A program made the position numbers and the translations under genes. The notes beneath the pieces are model-generated. The model did not search any database, had not been told where the DNA came from, and saw only the letters and a program-made list of their open reading frames with translations. From positions 6,623,501 through 6,687,500 of the forward strand of contig FSRD01000001.1 of NCBI GenBank assembly GCA_900129675.1: a stretch of DNA of 64,000 nt, in the 5' to 3' direction. Source of the stretch: Bradyrhizobium erythrophlei. GTDB lineage: Bacteria; Pseudomonadota; Alphaproteobacteria; Rhizobiales; Xanthobacteraceae. Of this stretch, positions 1 to 12,062 are shown in pieces (position 1 is the first letter of the stretch; the number at the start of each line of letters is the position of its first letter).

Positions 1-90
1 TGCAAAATGCGGGATATTGCTGCTGATCGAATTTTTGCGGCGCGCTGAATCCCGCTGCGGCAGAGGCCTTTCTGTTATTGTCGTTTCGCC

Positions 91-117
91 TTGACTTGGC
101 TTCCCGCCGCTTATAAA
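91..117 (+). promoter_or_regulatory. candidate sigma-70 promoter for the rpsL-fusA-tuf operon
   Basis: A TTGACT hexamer (91-96) is followed after 15 bases by TATAAA (112-117). The spacer is shorter than the usual 17, so exact boxes are uncertain. It is the best promoter-like match upstream of rpsL and would give a leader of roughly 395 nt. Sequence inspection only. Confidence 0.45.
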
Positions 118-504
118 AGGCCGCTACTTCACGACAGGCGGTGAGCAACGCCAGCGTCGGAACGGAACACCCTTCGGACCCTTCGGGATCAGGACGGGCA
201 CCAACCTCGACGAATGCCGCTCAAACGCTGTCGATCATATAGCTAGGCAATGCCAGGGCGATATTAGTTCTCTTGAGCACGTTCTCTTGAGAGTGAACTC
301 GGATGCATGACCTCGATGACGGGCCAAACAGCGAACGCTGACCGGTCCTGGATCGCGGTCCTCTGTGGTGTCGAAGCGCTTTCCGCTCAGTGATGAGTGG
401 TTGGCGTGATTTCGTTTTGCGTGGATGTTTCCGCGCGACGGCCGAACGGGACGGCTAGTCCCGAGAAGAATTTGCGAAAGCCGTCTTTGGGTTTCGCACG
501 AACT
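118..504 (+). other. long non-coding leader upstream of rpsL
   Basis: About 390 bases between the candidate promoter and the rpsL ribosome binding site carry no convincing gene. An opposite-strand open frame crosses this stretch but only as a shadow of rpsL/rpsG codon structure. The direct repeat TTCTCTTGAG occurs twice near 270-293. No clear terminator or riboswitch was recognised. A long leader in front of an r-protein operon could hold regulatory RNA structure; that is inference. Confidence 0.4.
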
Positions 505-521
505 AGAGGGTGAAGGCTGAC

Positions 522-893
522 ATGCCGACGATCAACCAGCTGATCGCAAATCCGCGCGCGGTACAGAAGTCGCGCAAGAAGGTGCCGGCGCTGCAGCAGT
601 CGCCGCAGAAGCGCGGCGTTTGCACGCGCGTCTACACCACGACCCCGAAGAAGCCGAACTCGGCGCTTCGTAAGGTCGCCAAGGTGCGCCTGACCAACGG
701 CTTCGAGGTGATCGGCTACATCCCGGGTGAAGGCCATAACCTTCAGGAACACTCGGTGGTCATGATCCGCGGCGGCCGCGTCAAGGATTTGCCCGGCGTT
801 CGTTACCACATTCTCCGCGGCGTCCTCGATACCCAGGGCGTCAAGAACCGTAAGCAGCGCCGTTCGAAGTACGGCGCGAAGCGTCCGAAGTAA
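522..893 (+). CDS. rpsL: 30S ribosomal protein S12
   Basis: 123-residue S12, a decoding-centre protein of the small subunit. The N-terminus MPTINQLI and the conserved loops TTPKKPNSALRK (streptomycin-site lysines near residues 42-43) and DLPGVRYH are intact, so no classical streptomycin-resistance substitution is visible. The ATG at 522 is preferred over an in-frame GTG 12 bases earlier because it gives the standard S12 N-terminus and has a purine-rich AGAGGG/GAAGG stretch upstream. First gene of the str operon, 15 bases before rpsG. Confidence 0.98.
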   Translation: MPTINQLIANPRAVQKSRKKVPALQQSPQKRGVCTRVYTTTPKKPNSALRKVAKVRLTNGFEVIGYIPGEGHNLQEHSVVMIRGGRVKDLPGVRYHILRGVLDTQGVKNRKQRRSKYGAKRPK

Positions 894-908
894 TCGGGAA
901 CAGACCAG

Positions 909-1379
909 ATGTCTCGTCGCCATTCTGCTGAAAAGCGTGAAGTGAACCCGGACCCGAAGTTCGGGAACATCATCATCACGAAGTTCATGAACTCGATCAT
1001 GTATGACGGCAAGAAGTCTGCCGCCGAAGGCATCGTCTATGGCGCGCTCGCCATGATCGAGGCCAAGACCAAGCAGGGCCCGCTGCCGGTGTTCGAGCAG
1101 GCGCTGGAAAACGTGATGCCGACCATCGAGGTGCGTTCGCGCCGCGTCGGCGGCGCCACCTACCAGGTGCCGGTCGAAGTACGCTCCGTGCGCCGTCAGG
1201 CGCTGGGCATTCGCTGGATCATTACGGCTGCGCGCGAACGCAACGAAAAGACCATGACCGAGCGGCTCTCGGCGGAGTTGCTCGACGCGTCGAACAACCG
1301 GGGGAACGCCGTCAAGAAGCGTGAAGATGTGCACCGGATGGCGGAAGCCAACCGCGCCTTCTCGCACTATCGCTGGTAA
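909..1379 (+). CDS. rpsG: 30S ribosomal protein S7
   Basis: 156-residue S7, the primary binder of the 16S rRNA 3' major domain that nucleates head assembly. Typical blocks are present: MSRRHSAEKREVNPDPKFGN at the start, a central RSRRVGGATYQVPVEV and a C-terminal KKREDVHRMAEANRAFSHYRW. Length is the family norm. It lies between rpsL and fusA in the standard str order; in E. coli S7 is the autoregulator of this operon, not tested here. Confidence 0.98.
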   Translation: MSRRHSAEKREVNPDPKFGNIIITKFMNSIMYDGKKSAAEGIVYGALAMIEAKTKQGPLPVFEQALENVMPTIEVRSRRVGGATYQVPVEVRSVRRQALGIRWIITAARERNEKTMTERLSAELLDASNNRGNAVKKREDVHRMAEANRAFSHYRW

Positions 1380-1410
1380 CGGCGAAACTTAGGACTTTAA
1401 GGAACAACCC

Positions 1411-3483
<2,073 letters not shown>

Positions 3484-3523
3484 TTGTCGTTGGTTCAAAG
3501 CTGACGACTGAACGGAGAGTCAA

Positions 3524-4714
<1,191 letters not shown>

Positions 4715-4725
4715 GAGTGGACAAC

Positions 4726-4785
4726 AGCGGTAGCGGACGGGATCTTCTGTTCGCTACCACCGCTCGCTATTCGCAATAAGCGACG
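4726..4785 (+). repeat. degenerate CGCTA/TTCGC repeat with inverted arms between tuf and rpsJ
   Basis: AGCGGTAGCG (4726-4735) faces CGCTACCACCGCT (4752-4764), an imperfect inverted repeat, followed by CGCTATTCGC. The same CGCTA/TTCGC vocabulary recurs in the rpsM-rpsK spacer. It may fold in the mRNA; no uridine tract follows, so it does not look like a terminator. Confidence 0.4.
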
Positions 4786-4803
4786 AAGAAAGAGACAACG
4801 GCA

Positions 4804-5112
4804 ATGAACGGCCAAAATATTCGCATCCGGCTCAAGGCGTTCGACCATCGAATCCTCGATACGTCGACCCGCGAGATCGTGAATACGGCGAAACGCACCG
4901 GTGCCCAGGTTCGCGGACCCATTCCGCTGCCGACCCGCATCGAGAAGTTCACCGTCAACCGTTCGCCGCACGTCGACAAGAAGAGCCGCGAGCAATTCGA
5001 GATGCGCACTCACAAGCGCCTTCTCGATATTGTCGACCCGACCCCGCAGACCGTCGATGCTTTGATGAAGCTCGATCTGGCCGCCGGTGTCGACGTCGAG
5101 ATCAAGCTCTAA
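4804..5112 (+). CDS. rpsJ: 30S ribosomal protein S10
   Basis: 102-residue S10 (also NusE, an antitermination partner of NusB/NusG). It contains [14 protein letters not shown] at the N-terminus and the [20 protein letters not shown] loop. First gene of the S10 cluster, separated from tuf by about 90 bases with an inverted repeat and from rplC by about 50. Confidence 0.98.
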
Positions 5113-5164
5113 GATTTTTTGGATCGTCCGAAGTTAGCGGACAGAAAGAACAGGAAGCACGCCG

Positions 5165-5887
5165 ATGCGCTCCGGAGTGATCGCACAAAAGGTCGGGATG
5201 ACGCGGGTCTTTACGGAGACCGGCGAACATATCCCAGTGACCGTGCTGAAGCTGGGCAATTGCCAGGTGCTGGGACATCGCACGACCGAGAAGAACGGTT
5301 ACGTCGCGCTGCAGCTCGGTTCCGGTGCCCGCAAGACCGTCTATCTGCCGAAGGCAGAGCGCGGCCAGTTTGCGGTGTCGAAGGTCGAGCCCAAGCGGAA
5401 GGTTACCGAGTTTCGCGTGTCGGAAGACGCGCTGATCCCGGTGGGCGCCGAAATTCAGGCGGACCATTTCGTGGTCGGCCAGTTCGTCGACGTCACCGGC
5501 ACCTCGGTCGGTAAGGGTTTCGCCGGCGGCATGAAGCGCTGGAATTTCGGCGGTCTGCGCGCCACCCACGGCGTCTCGGTGTCGCATCGTTCGATCGGTT
5601 CGACCGGCGGACGTCAGGATCCCGGCAAGACCTTCAAGAACAAGAAGATGCCCGGTCATATGGGTGTCGACCGCATCACCACGCTCAATCTGCGTGTGGT
5701 GCAGACCGACGTCGAGCGCGGCCTGATCCTCGTCGAAGGCGCCGTTCCCGGCTCCAAGGGCGGATGGATATCGGTGCGCGACGCCGTCAAGAAGCCGTTG
5801 CCGAAGGACGCGCCGAAGCCCGGCAAGTTCAAGGTCGCCGGCGGCGAGCAGGCAGCGCAAGCGCCGGCCGAGCAGGAGGGCGCGTGA
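5165..5887 (+). CDS. rplC: 50S ribosomal protein L3
   Basis: 240-residue L3, an early-assembly large-subunit protein whose loop approaches the peptidyl transferase centre. Begins MRSGVIAQKVGMTRVFT; the conserved GFAGGMKRWNFGG and SIGSTGGRQDPGKTFKNKKM blocks are present. The C-terminus extends into a short Ala/Gln/Glu-rich tail (GGEQAAQAPAEQEGA), as seen in other Rhizobiales. The stop lies 1 base before the rplD start, indicating translational coupling. Confidence 0.97.
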   Translation: MRSGVIAQKVGMTRVFTETGEHIPVTVLKLGNCQVLGHRTTEKNGYVALQLGSGARKTVYLPKAERGQFAVSKVEPKRKVTEFRVSEDALIPVGAEIQADHFVVGQFVDVTGTSVGKGFAGGMKRWNFGGLRATHGVSVSHRSIGSTGGRQDPGKTFKNKKMPGHMGVDRITTLNLRVVQTDVERGLILVEGAVPGSKGGWISVRDAVKKPLPKDAPKPGKFKVAGGEQAAQAPAEQEGA

Positions 5888-5888
5888 G

Positions 5889-6509
5889 ATGGAACTGAAA
5901 GTCACGACCCTTGAAGGCAAAGAGGCTGGCTCGGTCCAGCTTTCCGACGAGATTTTCGGCCTGGAGCCGCGCAAGGATATTATCCAGCGCTGCGTCAATT
6001 GGCAGCTCGCCAAGCGTCAGGCCGGCACGCACAAGGCGCAGGGTCGCGCCGATGTGTGGCGTACCGGCAAGAAGATGTACAAGCAGAAGGGCACCGGCGG
6101 TGCTCGTCACGGTTCGGCCCGCGTGCCGCAGTTCCGCGGCGGTGGCCGTGCGTTCGGTCCGGTCGTGCGCTCGCATGCCTTTGCCCTGCCGAAGAAGGTT
6201 CGGGCGCTGGCGCTTCGTCATGCTCTGTCCGCCAAGGCCAAGGATGGCGGCCTGATCGTGATTGAATCGGCGACGCTCGAGGCGGCCAAGACCAAGGCCC
6301 TGATCGGGCACTTCTCGGGTCTCGGCCTGACCAACGCGCTGATCATCGACGGCGCCGAGTTGCACAACGGTTTCGCCGTTGCGGCGCGCAACATTCCGAA
6401 CATCGACGTGCTGCCGATCCAGGGCATCAACGTCTATGACATTCTGCGTCGCCATAAACTGGTGCTGACCAAGTCGGCGGTGGATGCGTTGGAGGCGCGC
6501 TTCAAATGA
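5889..6509 (+). CDS. rplD: 50S ribosomal protein L4
   Basis: 206-residue L4. The exit-tunnel loop is recognisable in KMYKQKGTGGARHGSARVPQ and FRGGGRAFGP. In E. coli, L4 represses the S10 operon by acting on its leader; whether it does here cannot be told from sequence. The last 4 bases overlap rplW (ATGA), so the two are translationally coupled. Confidence 0.97.
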   Translation: MELKVTTLEGKEAGSVQLSDEIFGLEPRKDIIQRCVNWQLAKRQAGTHKAQGRADVWRTGKKMYKQKGTGGARHGSARVPQFRGGGRAFGPVVRSHAFALPKKVRALALRHALSAKAKDGGLIVIESATLEAAKTKALIGHFSGLGLTNALIIDGAELHNGFAVAARNIPNIDVLPIQGINVYDILRRHKLVLTKSAVDALEARFK

Positions 6510-6805
6510 AGAATATCGATCCGCGCCATTACGACATCATCGTTGCTCCGGTCGTGACCGAAAAGGCAACGGTTGCGTCCGAGCACAACAAGGTCGTGTT
6601 CAAGGTCGCCGGCAAGGCGACCAAGCCGCAAATCAAGGAAGCCGTCGAGAAGCTGTTCGACGTCAAGGTCAAGAGCGTGAACACGTTGGTGCGCAAGGGC
6701 AAGACCAAGGTGTTCCGCGGCAATTTCGGTTCGCAGTCGGACGTGAAGCGGGCGATCGTGACCCTCGAAGAGGGCCACCGCATCGACGTCACGACCGGAC
6801 TATAA
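6506..6805 (+). CDS. rplW: 50S ribosomal protein L23
   Basis: 99-residue L23, located at the tunnel exit and the docking site for trigger factor and SRP. Contains DIIVAPVVTEKAT at the N-terminus and the VKSVNTLVRKGKTKVFRG block. Start overlaps the end of rplD by 4 bases; rplB follows after 12. Confidence 0.97.
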   Translation: MKNIDPRHYDIIVAPVVTEKATVASEHNKVVFKVAGKATKPQIKEAVEKLFDVKVKSVNTLVRKGKTKVFRGNFGSQSDVKRAIVTLEEGHRIDVTTGL

Positions 6806-6817
6806 GGCGATACAGCG

Positions 6818-7651
6818 ATGGCATTGAAAACTTACAATCCCACGACGCCGGGCCAGCGCCAGCTGGTGATGGTCGATCGTTCGGCCCTCTACAAGGGCAA
6901 GCCCGTCAAGGCGTTGACCGAGGGCAAGATCAGCAATGGCGGCCGGAACAACACCGGACGCATCACGGTTCGCTTCCGCGGCGGTGGCCACAAGAAGGCC
7001 TACCGGATGGTTGATTTCAAGCGCAACAAGGTCGACGTTCCCGCGACCGTGGAGCGGCTGGAATATGATCCGAACCGCACCGCGTTCCTCGCGCTGATCA
7101 AGTATTCGGACGGCGAGCAGGCCTATATCCTGGCGCCGCAGCGGTTGGCCGCTGGCGATGTCGTGGTCGCCGGCAACTATGTCGACGTCAAGCCCGGCAA
7201 CGTGATGCCGCTCGGCAACATGCCGGTTGGCACCATCATCCACAATATCGAGATGAAGATCGGCAAGGGCGGCCAGATTGCGCGTTCCGCCGGCACCTAT
7301 GCGCAGATCGTCGGCCGCGACCAGGACTACGTCATTCTGCGCCTGAACTCGGGCGAGCAGCGCCTGGTGCACGGCCGTTGCCGCGGCACCATCGGCGCCG
7401 TCTCCAACCCCGATCACATGAATATCTCGATCGGCAAGGCCGGCCGCACCCGCTGGCTGGGCTGGCGTCCGCATAACCGCGGCGTCGTCATGAACCCGAT
7501 CGATCACCCGCACGGCGGCGGCGAAGGCCGCACCTCGGGCGGCCGCCACCCGGTGACCCCGTGGGGCAAGCCGACCAAGGGCAAGAAGACCCGTTCGAAT
7601 AAGTCGACCAACAGATTCATTCTCTTAAGCCGCCACAAGCGGAAGAAGTAA
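6818..7651 (+). CDS. rplB: 50S ribosomal protein L2
   Basis: 277-residue L2, needed for subunit association and peptidyl transferase. It starts MALKTYNPTTPGQRQLV and carries the conserved C-terminal HPHGGGEGRTSGGRHPVTPW with the functionally important histidine. Full length, in the standard S10-operon position before rpsS. Confidence 0.98.
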   Translation: MALKTYNPTTPGQRQLVMVDRSALYKGKPVKALTEGKISNGGRNNTGRITVRFRGGGHKKAYRMVDFKRNKVDVPATVERLEYDPNRTAFLALIKYSDGEQAYILAPQRLAAGDVVVAGNYVDVKPGNVMPLGNMPVGTIIHNIEMKIGKGGQIARSAGTYAQIVGRDQDYVILRLNSGEQRLVHGRCRGTIGAVSNPDHMNISIGKAGRTRWLGWRPHNRGVVMNPIDHPHGGGEGRTSGGRHPVTPWGKPTKGKKTRSNKSTNRFILLSRHKRKK

Positions 7652-7663
7652 GGAACGCCGGAC

Positions 7664-7942
7664 ATGGTTCGTTCAGTCTGGAAAGGCCCGTTCGTCGAAG
7701 GCTCTCTGCTCAAGAAAGCAGATGCCGCGCGTGCGTCCGGCCGTCACGACGTCATCAAGATCTGGAGCCGCCGCTCGACCATCCTGCCGCAATTCGTCGG
7801 CCTGGTCTTCGGCGTCTACAACGGCCAGAAGCATGTGCCGGTATCGGTCAACGAGGAAATGGTGGGTCACAAGTTCGGCGAGTTCTCGCCGACCCGTACC
7901 TTCCATGGCCATTCTGGCGACAAGAAAGCCAAGAAGGCTTGA
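7664..7942 (+). CDS. rpsS: 30S ribosomal protein S19
   Basis: 92-residue S19, a head protein complexed with S13. It begins MVRSVWKGPFVEGSLLKKA and ends with the conserved VGHKFGEFSPTRTFHGHSGD-KK block. Tight spacing to rplB (12 bases) and rplV (10 bases) places it in the same transcript. Confidence 0.98.
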   Translation: MVRSVWKGPFVEGSLLKKADAARASGRHDVIKIWSRRSTILPQFVGLVFGVYNGQKHVPVSVNEEMVGHKFGEFSPTRTFHGHSGDKKAKKA

Positions 7943-7952
7943 GGAATAAGCG

Positions 7953-8339
7953 ATGAGCAAACCAAAGCGCGAACGTGTCCTCGCGGACAACGAGGCCAAG
8001 GCGGTAGCCCGGATGCTGCGCGTCAGCCCGCAGAAGCTCAATCTTGTCGCGCAGTTGATTCGCGGCCGGAAGGCTTCGGCGGCGCTCGCCGACCTGCAGT
8101 TCTCGCGCAAGCGGATCGCGGTCGACGTCAAGAAGTGCCTGGAGTCGGCGATCGCCAACGCCGAAAACAACCACGACCTCGAGGTCGACGATCTGGTCGT
8201 CGCCGAGGCTCATGTCGGCAACGGCATCGTGATGAAGCGTTTTGCGCCGCGCGGCCGTGGCCGCTCGGGCCGTGTGTTCAAACCGTTCTCGCACCTGACC
8301 ATCGTGGTTCGTCAGGTCGAGGCCGAGGCTGGCGCTTAA
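7953..8339 (+). CDS. rplV: 50S ribosomal protein L22
   Basis: 128-residue L22, whose beta-hairpin lines the nascent-chain tunnel near the macrolide-binding region. It has ARMLRVSPQKLNLVAQLIRG, an ESAIANAENNHDLEVDDL block, and the hairpin RFAPRGRGRSGRVFKPFSHL. No deletion in the hairpin is visible. Confidence 0.98.
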   Translation: MSKPKRERVLADNEAKAVARMLRVSPQKLNLVAQLIRGRKASAALADLQFSRKRIAVDVKKCLESAIANAENNHDLEVDDLVVAEAHVGNGIVMKRFAPRGRGRSGRVFKPFSHLTIVVRQVEAEAGA

Positions 8340-8355
8340 GGCGCGGGAGAAGACG

Positions 8356-9054
8356 ATGGGTCAAAAGATCAATCCAATCGGACTGCGTCTCGGTATCAAC
8401 CGGACATGGGATTCCCGTTGGTTCGCCGGCAAGAACGAATACGGCAAGCTGCTGCATGAGGACGTCAGGATCCGCGAGATCCTGCACAAGGAGCTCAAGC
8501 AGGCGGCGGTCGCCCGCATCGTGATCGAGCGTCCGCACAAGAAGTGCCGCGTGACGATCCATTCGGCGCGTCCTGGCGTCGTGATCGGCAAGAAGGGCGC
8601 CGACATCGACAAGCTGCGCAAGCGGGTTGCCGATATCACGGCTTCCGACGTCGTCATCAACATCGTCGAGATCCGCAAGCCGGAACTGGACGCCACCCTG
8701 GTCGCCGAATCGATCGCGCAGCAGCTCGAGCGCCGCGTCGCGTTCCGCCGCGCCATGAAGCGGGCGGTTCAGTCGGCGATGCGTCTCGGTGCCGAAGGCA
8801 TTCGTATCAACTGCTCGGGCCGTCTCGGCGGCGCCGAAATCGCGCGCATGGAATGGTATCGCGAAGGCCGCGTGCCGCTGCACACGCTGCGCGCCGACAT
8901 CGATTACGGCGTCGCGACCGCGTTCACCACGTTCGGCACCTGCGGCGTCAAGGTCTGGATCTTCAAGGGCGAAATCCTCGAGCACGATCCGATGGCCCAG
9001 GACAAGAAGATGGCTGAAGGCGACAATACCCGGCCGCGCCGCGACGCTGCGTGA
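8356..9054 (+). CDS. rpsC: 30S ribosomal protein S3
   Basis: 232-residue S3, part of the mRNA entry site helicase. The KH domain GxxG element is visible in RPGVVIGKKGADIDKLR, followed by the C-terminal domain with GRLGGAEIARMEWYREGRVP. Starts MGQKINPIGLRLGINRTWDS, the standard N-terminus. In the S10 operon between rplV and rplP. Confidence 0.98.
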   Translation: MGQKINPIGLRLGINRTWDSRWFAGKNEYGKLLHEDVRIREILHKELKQAAVARIVIERPHKKCRVTIHSARPGVVIGKKGADIDKLRKRVADITASDVVINIVEIRKPELDATLVAESIAQQLERRVAFRRAMKRAVQSAMRLGAEGIRINCSGRLGGAEIARMEWYREGRVPLHTLRADIDYGVATAFTTFGTCGVKVWIFKGEILEHDPMAQDKKMAEGDNTRPRRDAA

Positions 9055-9084
9055 GACAATAGAGAAGGTTTGAGGGCGTAAGCC

Positions 9085-9498
9085 ATGATGCAACCAAAGA
9101 AAACGAAGTTCCGGAAGGCGCATAAGGGCCGTATCCACGGCGTCGCGACTTCGGGCGCAACGTTGTCGTTCGGTCAGTTCGGCCTGAAGGCGATGGCGCC
9201 CGAGCGCCTCACCGCCCGTCAGATCGAAGCCGCGCGCCGCGCGCTGACCCGTCACATGAAGCGCGCCGGCCGCGTGTGGATCCGTATCTTTCCGGACCTG
9301 CCGGTGTCGAAGAAGCCCGCCGAAGTCCGCATGGGCTCCGGCAAGGGTACGCCGGAATTGTGGGTGGCGCGGGTCAAGCCGGGCCGTGTGATCTTCGAGA
9401 TCGACGGCGTGAACGTGCAGACCGCGAAGGAAGCGCTGTCGCTGGCGGCTGCGAAACTGCCGATCAAGACGCGCTTCGTCGCGCGCATCGCGGAGTGA
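9085..9498 (+). CDS. rplP: 50S ribosomal protein L16
   Basis: 137-residue L16, close to the A-site tRNA elbow. Starts MMQPKKTKFRKAHKGRIHG (two adjacent ATGs; the first is listed) and contains RVWIRIFPDLPVSKKPAEVR and RMGSGKGTPELWVARVKPGR. rpmC starts 5 bases after the stop. Confidence 0.98.
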   Translation: MMQPKKTKFRKAHKGRIHGVATSGATLSFGQFGLKAMAPERLTARQIEAARRALTRHMKRAGRVWIRIFPDLPVSKKPAEVRMGSGKGTPELWVARVKPGRVIFEIDGVNVQTAKEALSLAAAKLPIKTRFVARIAE

Positions 9499-9503
9499 TT
9501 GAT

Positions 9504-9710
9504 ATGGCCGAGATGAAAACCGCCGATATCCGCGCCATGAGCGAGGATCAGAGAGAGGATGCCGTCCTCAACCTGAAGAAGGAACGCTTCAACCTGCGTT
9601 TCCAGCGCGCCACCGGGCAGCTGGAGAACACCTCGCGGCTGCGTGAAGCCCGCCGCGATATCGCCCGCATCAAGACCATCGCCGCGCAAGCGCGCGCGAA
9701 GAAGAAGTAA
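9504..9710 (+). CDS. rpmC: 50S ribosomal protein L29
   Basis: 68-residue L29, a helical hairpin at the tunnel exit. Start ATG in TGATTGATATGGCC gives MAEMKTADIRAMSEDQREDA; the conserved FNLRFQRATGQLENTSRLRE block confirms the family. Lies between rplP and rpsQ. Confidence 0.97.
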   Translation: MAEMKTADIRAMSEDQREDAVLNLKKERFNLRFQRATGQLENTSRLREARRDIARIKTIAAQARAKKK

Positions 9711-9720
9711 GAGGCCGGAT

Positions 9721-9969
9721 ATGCCGAAACGTACCCTTCAAGGCGTGGTCGTCAGCGACAAGCAAGCCAAGACGGTGGTGGTGCGCGTCGATCGCCGCTT
9801 CACCCACCCGATCTACAAGAAGACGATCCGTCGCTCGAAAAACTATCACGCGCACGACGAGAACAACGAGTTCAAGCCGGGCGACATGGTGTGGATCGAG
9901 GAAAGCAAGCCGATCTCGAAGCTGAAGCGCTGGACCGTGGTCCGGGGCGAACAGAAGAAAACGGCCTGA
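9721..9969 (+). CDS. rpsQ: 30S ribosomal protein S17
   Basis: 82-residue S17, an early 16S rRNA binder with an OB fold. MPKRTLQGVVVSDKQAKTVV at the start and FTHPIYKKTIRRSKNYHAHD in the middle are characteristic. Last gene of the S10 cluster; an 83-base spacer precedes rplN. Confidence 0.98.
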   Translation: MPKRTLQGVVVSDKQAKTVVVRVDRRFTHPIYKKTIRRSKNYHAHDENNEFKPGDMVWIEESKPISKLKRWTVVRGEQKKTA

Positions 9970-10052
9970 CGCTCGTTCGGCCTGGCCGGACGAACTCGGG
10001 AAAATTTTAAGGCGCTAATTCGAGCGCATCAGAAAGAGGACTAGGTGCATCA

Positions 10053-10421
10053 ATGATTCAGATGCAGACCAACCTCGACGTGGCCGACAATTCAGGCGCA
10101 CGCCGTGTCATGTGCATCAAGGTGCTCGGGGGCTCCAAGCGCCGCTATGCCACCGTCGGTGACGTCATTGTCGTGTCGATCAAGGAAGCGATTCCGCGCG
10201 GCAAGGTGAAGAAGGGCGACGTGATGAAGGCCGTCGTGGTGCGAGTCCGCAAGGACATCCGCCGCGCCGACGGCTCGGTCATCCGTTTCGACCGCAACGC
10301 CGCCGTGCTGATCAACAACCAGTCGGAGCCGGTCGGCACCCGTATCTTCGGGCCGGTGCCGCGCGAGCTGCGCGCCAAGAACCACATGAAGATCATTTCG
10401 CTTGCGCCGGAGGTGCTGTGA
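10053..10421 (+). CDS. rplN: 50S ribosomal protein L14
   Basis: 122-residue L14, contacting the 30S subunit at bridge B8. Contains [20 protein letters not shown] and the signature [20 protein letters not shown]. Its TGA stop shares bases with the rplX ATG (TGATG), giving translational coupling. First gene of the spc cluster. Confidence 0.98.
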
Positions 10422-10735
10422 TGGCTGCCAAGATCCGGAAGGGTGACAAGGTCATCGTGCTGAGCGGCCGCGACAAGGGCCGTACCGGCGAAGTATTCGA
10501 GGTGCGTCCCAGCGAGAACAAGGCGCTGGTGCGCGGCGTCAACATGGTGAAGCGTCACCAGAAGCAGACCCAGGCCCAGGAAGGCGGCATCGTCTCCAAG
10601 GAGGCGCCGATCCACCTGTCCAACGTCGCCTATGTCGGCAAGGACGGCAAACCGACCCGCGTGGGCTTCAAGATTCAGGCTGATGGCAAGAAGGTACGGA
10701 TTGCCAAGAGCTCGGGAGCAGAGATCGATGGCTGA
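10421..10735 (+). CDS. rplX: 50S ribosomal protein L24
   Basis: 104-residue L24, an assembly initiator with a KOW motif (IRKGDKVIVLSGRDKGRTGE). The ATG embedded in the rplN stop is preferred over an in-frame GTG one codon upstream. The gene overlaps the rplE start by 8 bases. Confidence 0.97.
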   Translation: MAAKIRKGDKVIVLSGRDKGRTGEVFEVRPSENKALVRGVNMVKRHQKQTQAQEGGIVSKEAPIHLSNVAYVGKDGKPTRVGFKIQADGKKVRIAKSSGAEIDG

Positions 10736-11285
10736 GACCGCTTATGTGCCGCGCCTGCGCGCGGAGTATGACAAGAGCATCCGCAGCAAGCTGACCGAAC
10801 AGTTCGGCTATGCCAACGTCATGCAGGTGCCGCGCCTCGACAAGGTCGTCCTCAACATGGGCGTCGGCGAGGCCGTCAACGACCGCAAAAAGGCCGAGAC
10901 CGCCGCCGCCGATCTGGCGCTGATCGCGGGCCAGAAGGCGATCGTGACCTATTCGCGCGTCGCGATCGCGACCTTCAAGCTGCGTGAGAACCAGCCGATC
11001 GGCTGCAAGGTCACGCTGCGCAAGGCCAAGATGTACGAGTTCATCGACCGTCTGATCAACGTGGCGCTGCCGCGCGTGCGCGACTTCCGCGGCCTCAACC
11101 CGAAGAGCTTCGACGGCCGCGGCAACTATTCGCTCGGCATCAAGGAGCACATCATTTTCCCCGAAATCGACTTCGACAAGGCCGGGGAAACATGGGGCAT
11201 GGACGTCACGGTCTGCACCACGGCAGCCACCGACGACGAGGCGCGTGCCTTGTTGACCGCTTTCAATTTCCCGTTCCGGCAGTGA
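10728..11285 (+). CDS. rplE: 50S ribosomal protein L5
   Basis: 185-residue L5, which binds 5S rRNA and touches P-site tRNA. Start ATG gives MAETAYVPRLRAEYDKSIRS; a longer in-frame extension upstream lies inside rplX and is not used. Conserved VPRLDKVVLNMGVGEAVNDR and NYSLGIKEHIIFPEIDFDK are present. Confidence 0.97.
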   Translation: MAETAYVPRLRAEYDKSIRSKLTEQFGYANVMQVPRLDKVVLNMGVGEAVNDRKKAETAAADLALIAGQKAIVTYSRVAIATFKLRENQPIGCKVTLRKAKMYEFIDRLINVALPRVRDFRGLNPKSFDGRGNYSLGIKEHIIFPEIDFDKAGETWGMDVTVCTTAATDDEARALLTAFNFPFRQ

Positions 11286-11329
11286 GACGCAGGTAAAGCC
11301 TCTCAAACGCGGAAACCCAGGAGCCAAGC

Positions 11330-11635
11330 ATGGCAAAGAAGAGTTCGATCGAGAAGAACAACCGGCGCAAGCGGATGACCAAGAATGCCGCCCCGCAGCG
11401 CGCGAAGTTGAAGGCGATCATCGCCGACAAGACCAAGCCGATGGAAGAGCGGTTCGCCGCGACGCTGAAGCTTGCCGAGATGCCGCGCAATTCGTCGGCG
11501 ACCCGGATCCGCAACCGTTGCGAACTGACCGGCCGTCCGCGCTCGATCTATCGCAAGAACAAGCTTTCCCGCATCGCGCTGCGTGAACTCGGCTCCAAGG
11601 GCCTGGTTCCCGGGCTCGTGAAGTCGAGCTGGTAA
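11330..11635 (+). CDS. rpsN: 30S ribosomal protein S14
   Basis: 101-residue S14 of the long, zinc-free (C-minus) type: there is no CxxC pair, and the C-terminal RCELTGRPRSIYRKNKLSRI and ELGSKGLVPGLVKSSW blocks are typical. Preceded by CCCAGGAG as a ribosome binding site. Confidence 0.98.
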   Translation: MAKKSSIEKNNRRKRMTKNAAPQRAKLKAIIADKTKPMEERFAATLKLAEMPRNSSATRIRNRCELTGRPRSIYRKNKLSRIALRELGSKGLVPGLVKSSW

Positions 11636-11648
11636 GGGGGGTCGTCAG

Positions 11649-12047
11649 ATGTCAACGCACGATCCGATCAGCGATCTCATCACCCGCATCCGCAATGCGC
11701 AGATGCGTTCCAAGTCCAAGGTCTCGACCCCGGGGTCGAAGATGCGCGCCAGCGTGCTCGAAGTGCTGAAGTCCGAGGGTTATATCCGCGGCTATGCCAG
11801 CGTCGAACACTCGTCCGGCCGCAGCGAACTCGAGATCGAGCTGAAATATTTCGACGGCGAGCCTGTGATTCGCGAGATCGAGCGGGTTTCGAAGCCGGGA
11901 CGGCGGGTTTACGCCTCGGTGAAGAACCTGCCGCGTGTCAACAACGGTCTCGGCATCTCGGTGTTGTCGACGCCGAAGGGAATCATGGCTGACCACGAAG
12001 CGCGCGACGCGAACGTGGGCGGCGAAATTCTCTTCACGGTGTTCTGA
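11649..12047 (+). CDS. rpsH: 30S ribosomal protein S8
   Basis: 132-residue S8, a central-domain 16S rRNA binder and, in E. coli, the repressor of the spc operon. MSTHDPISDLITRIRNAQMR and the C-terminal GLGISVLSTPKGIMADHEAR are characteristic. A GGGGG-rich ribosome binding site lies just upstream. Confidence 0.98.
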   Translation: MSTHDPISDLITRIRNAQMRSKSKVSTPGSKMRASVLEVLKSEGYIRGYASVEHSSGRSELEIELKYFDGEPVIREIERVSKPGRRVYASVKNLPRVNNGLGISVLSTPKGIMADHEARDANVGGEILFTVF

Positions 12048-12062
12048 GGAAGGATTTTAGCC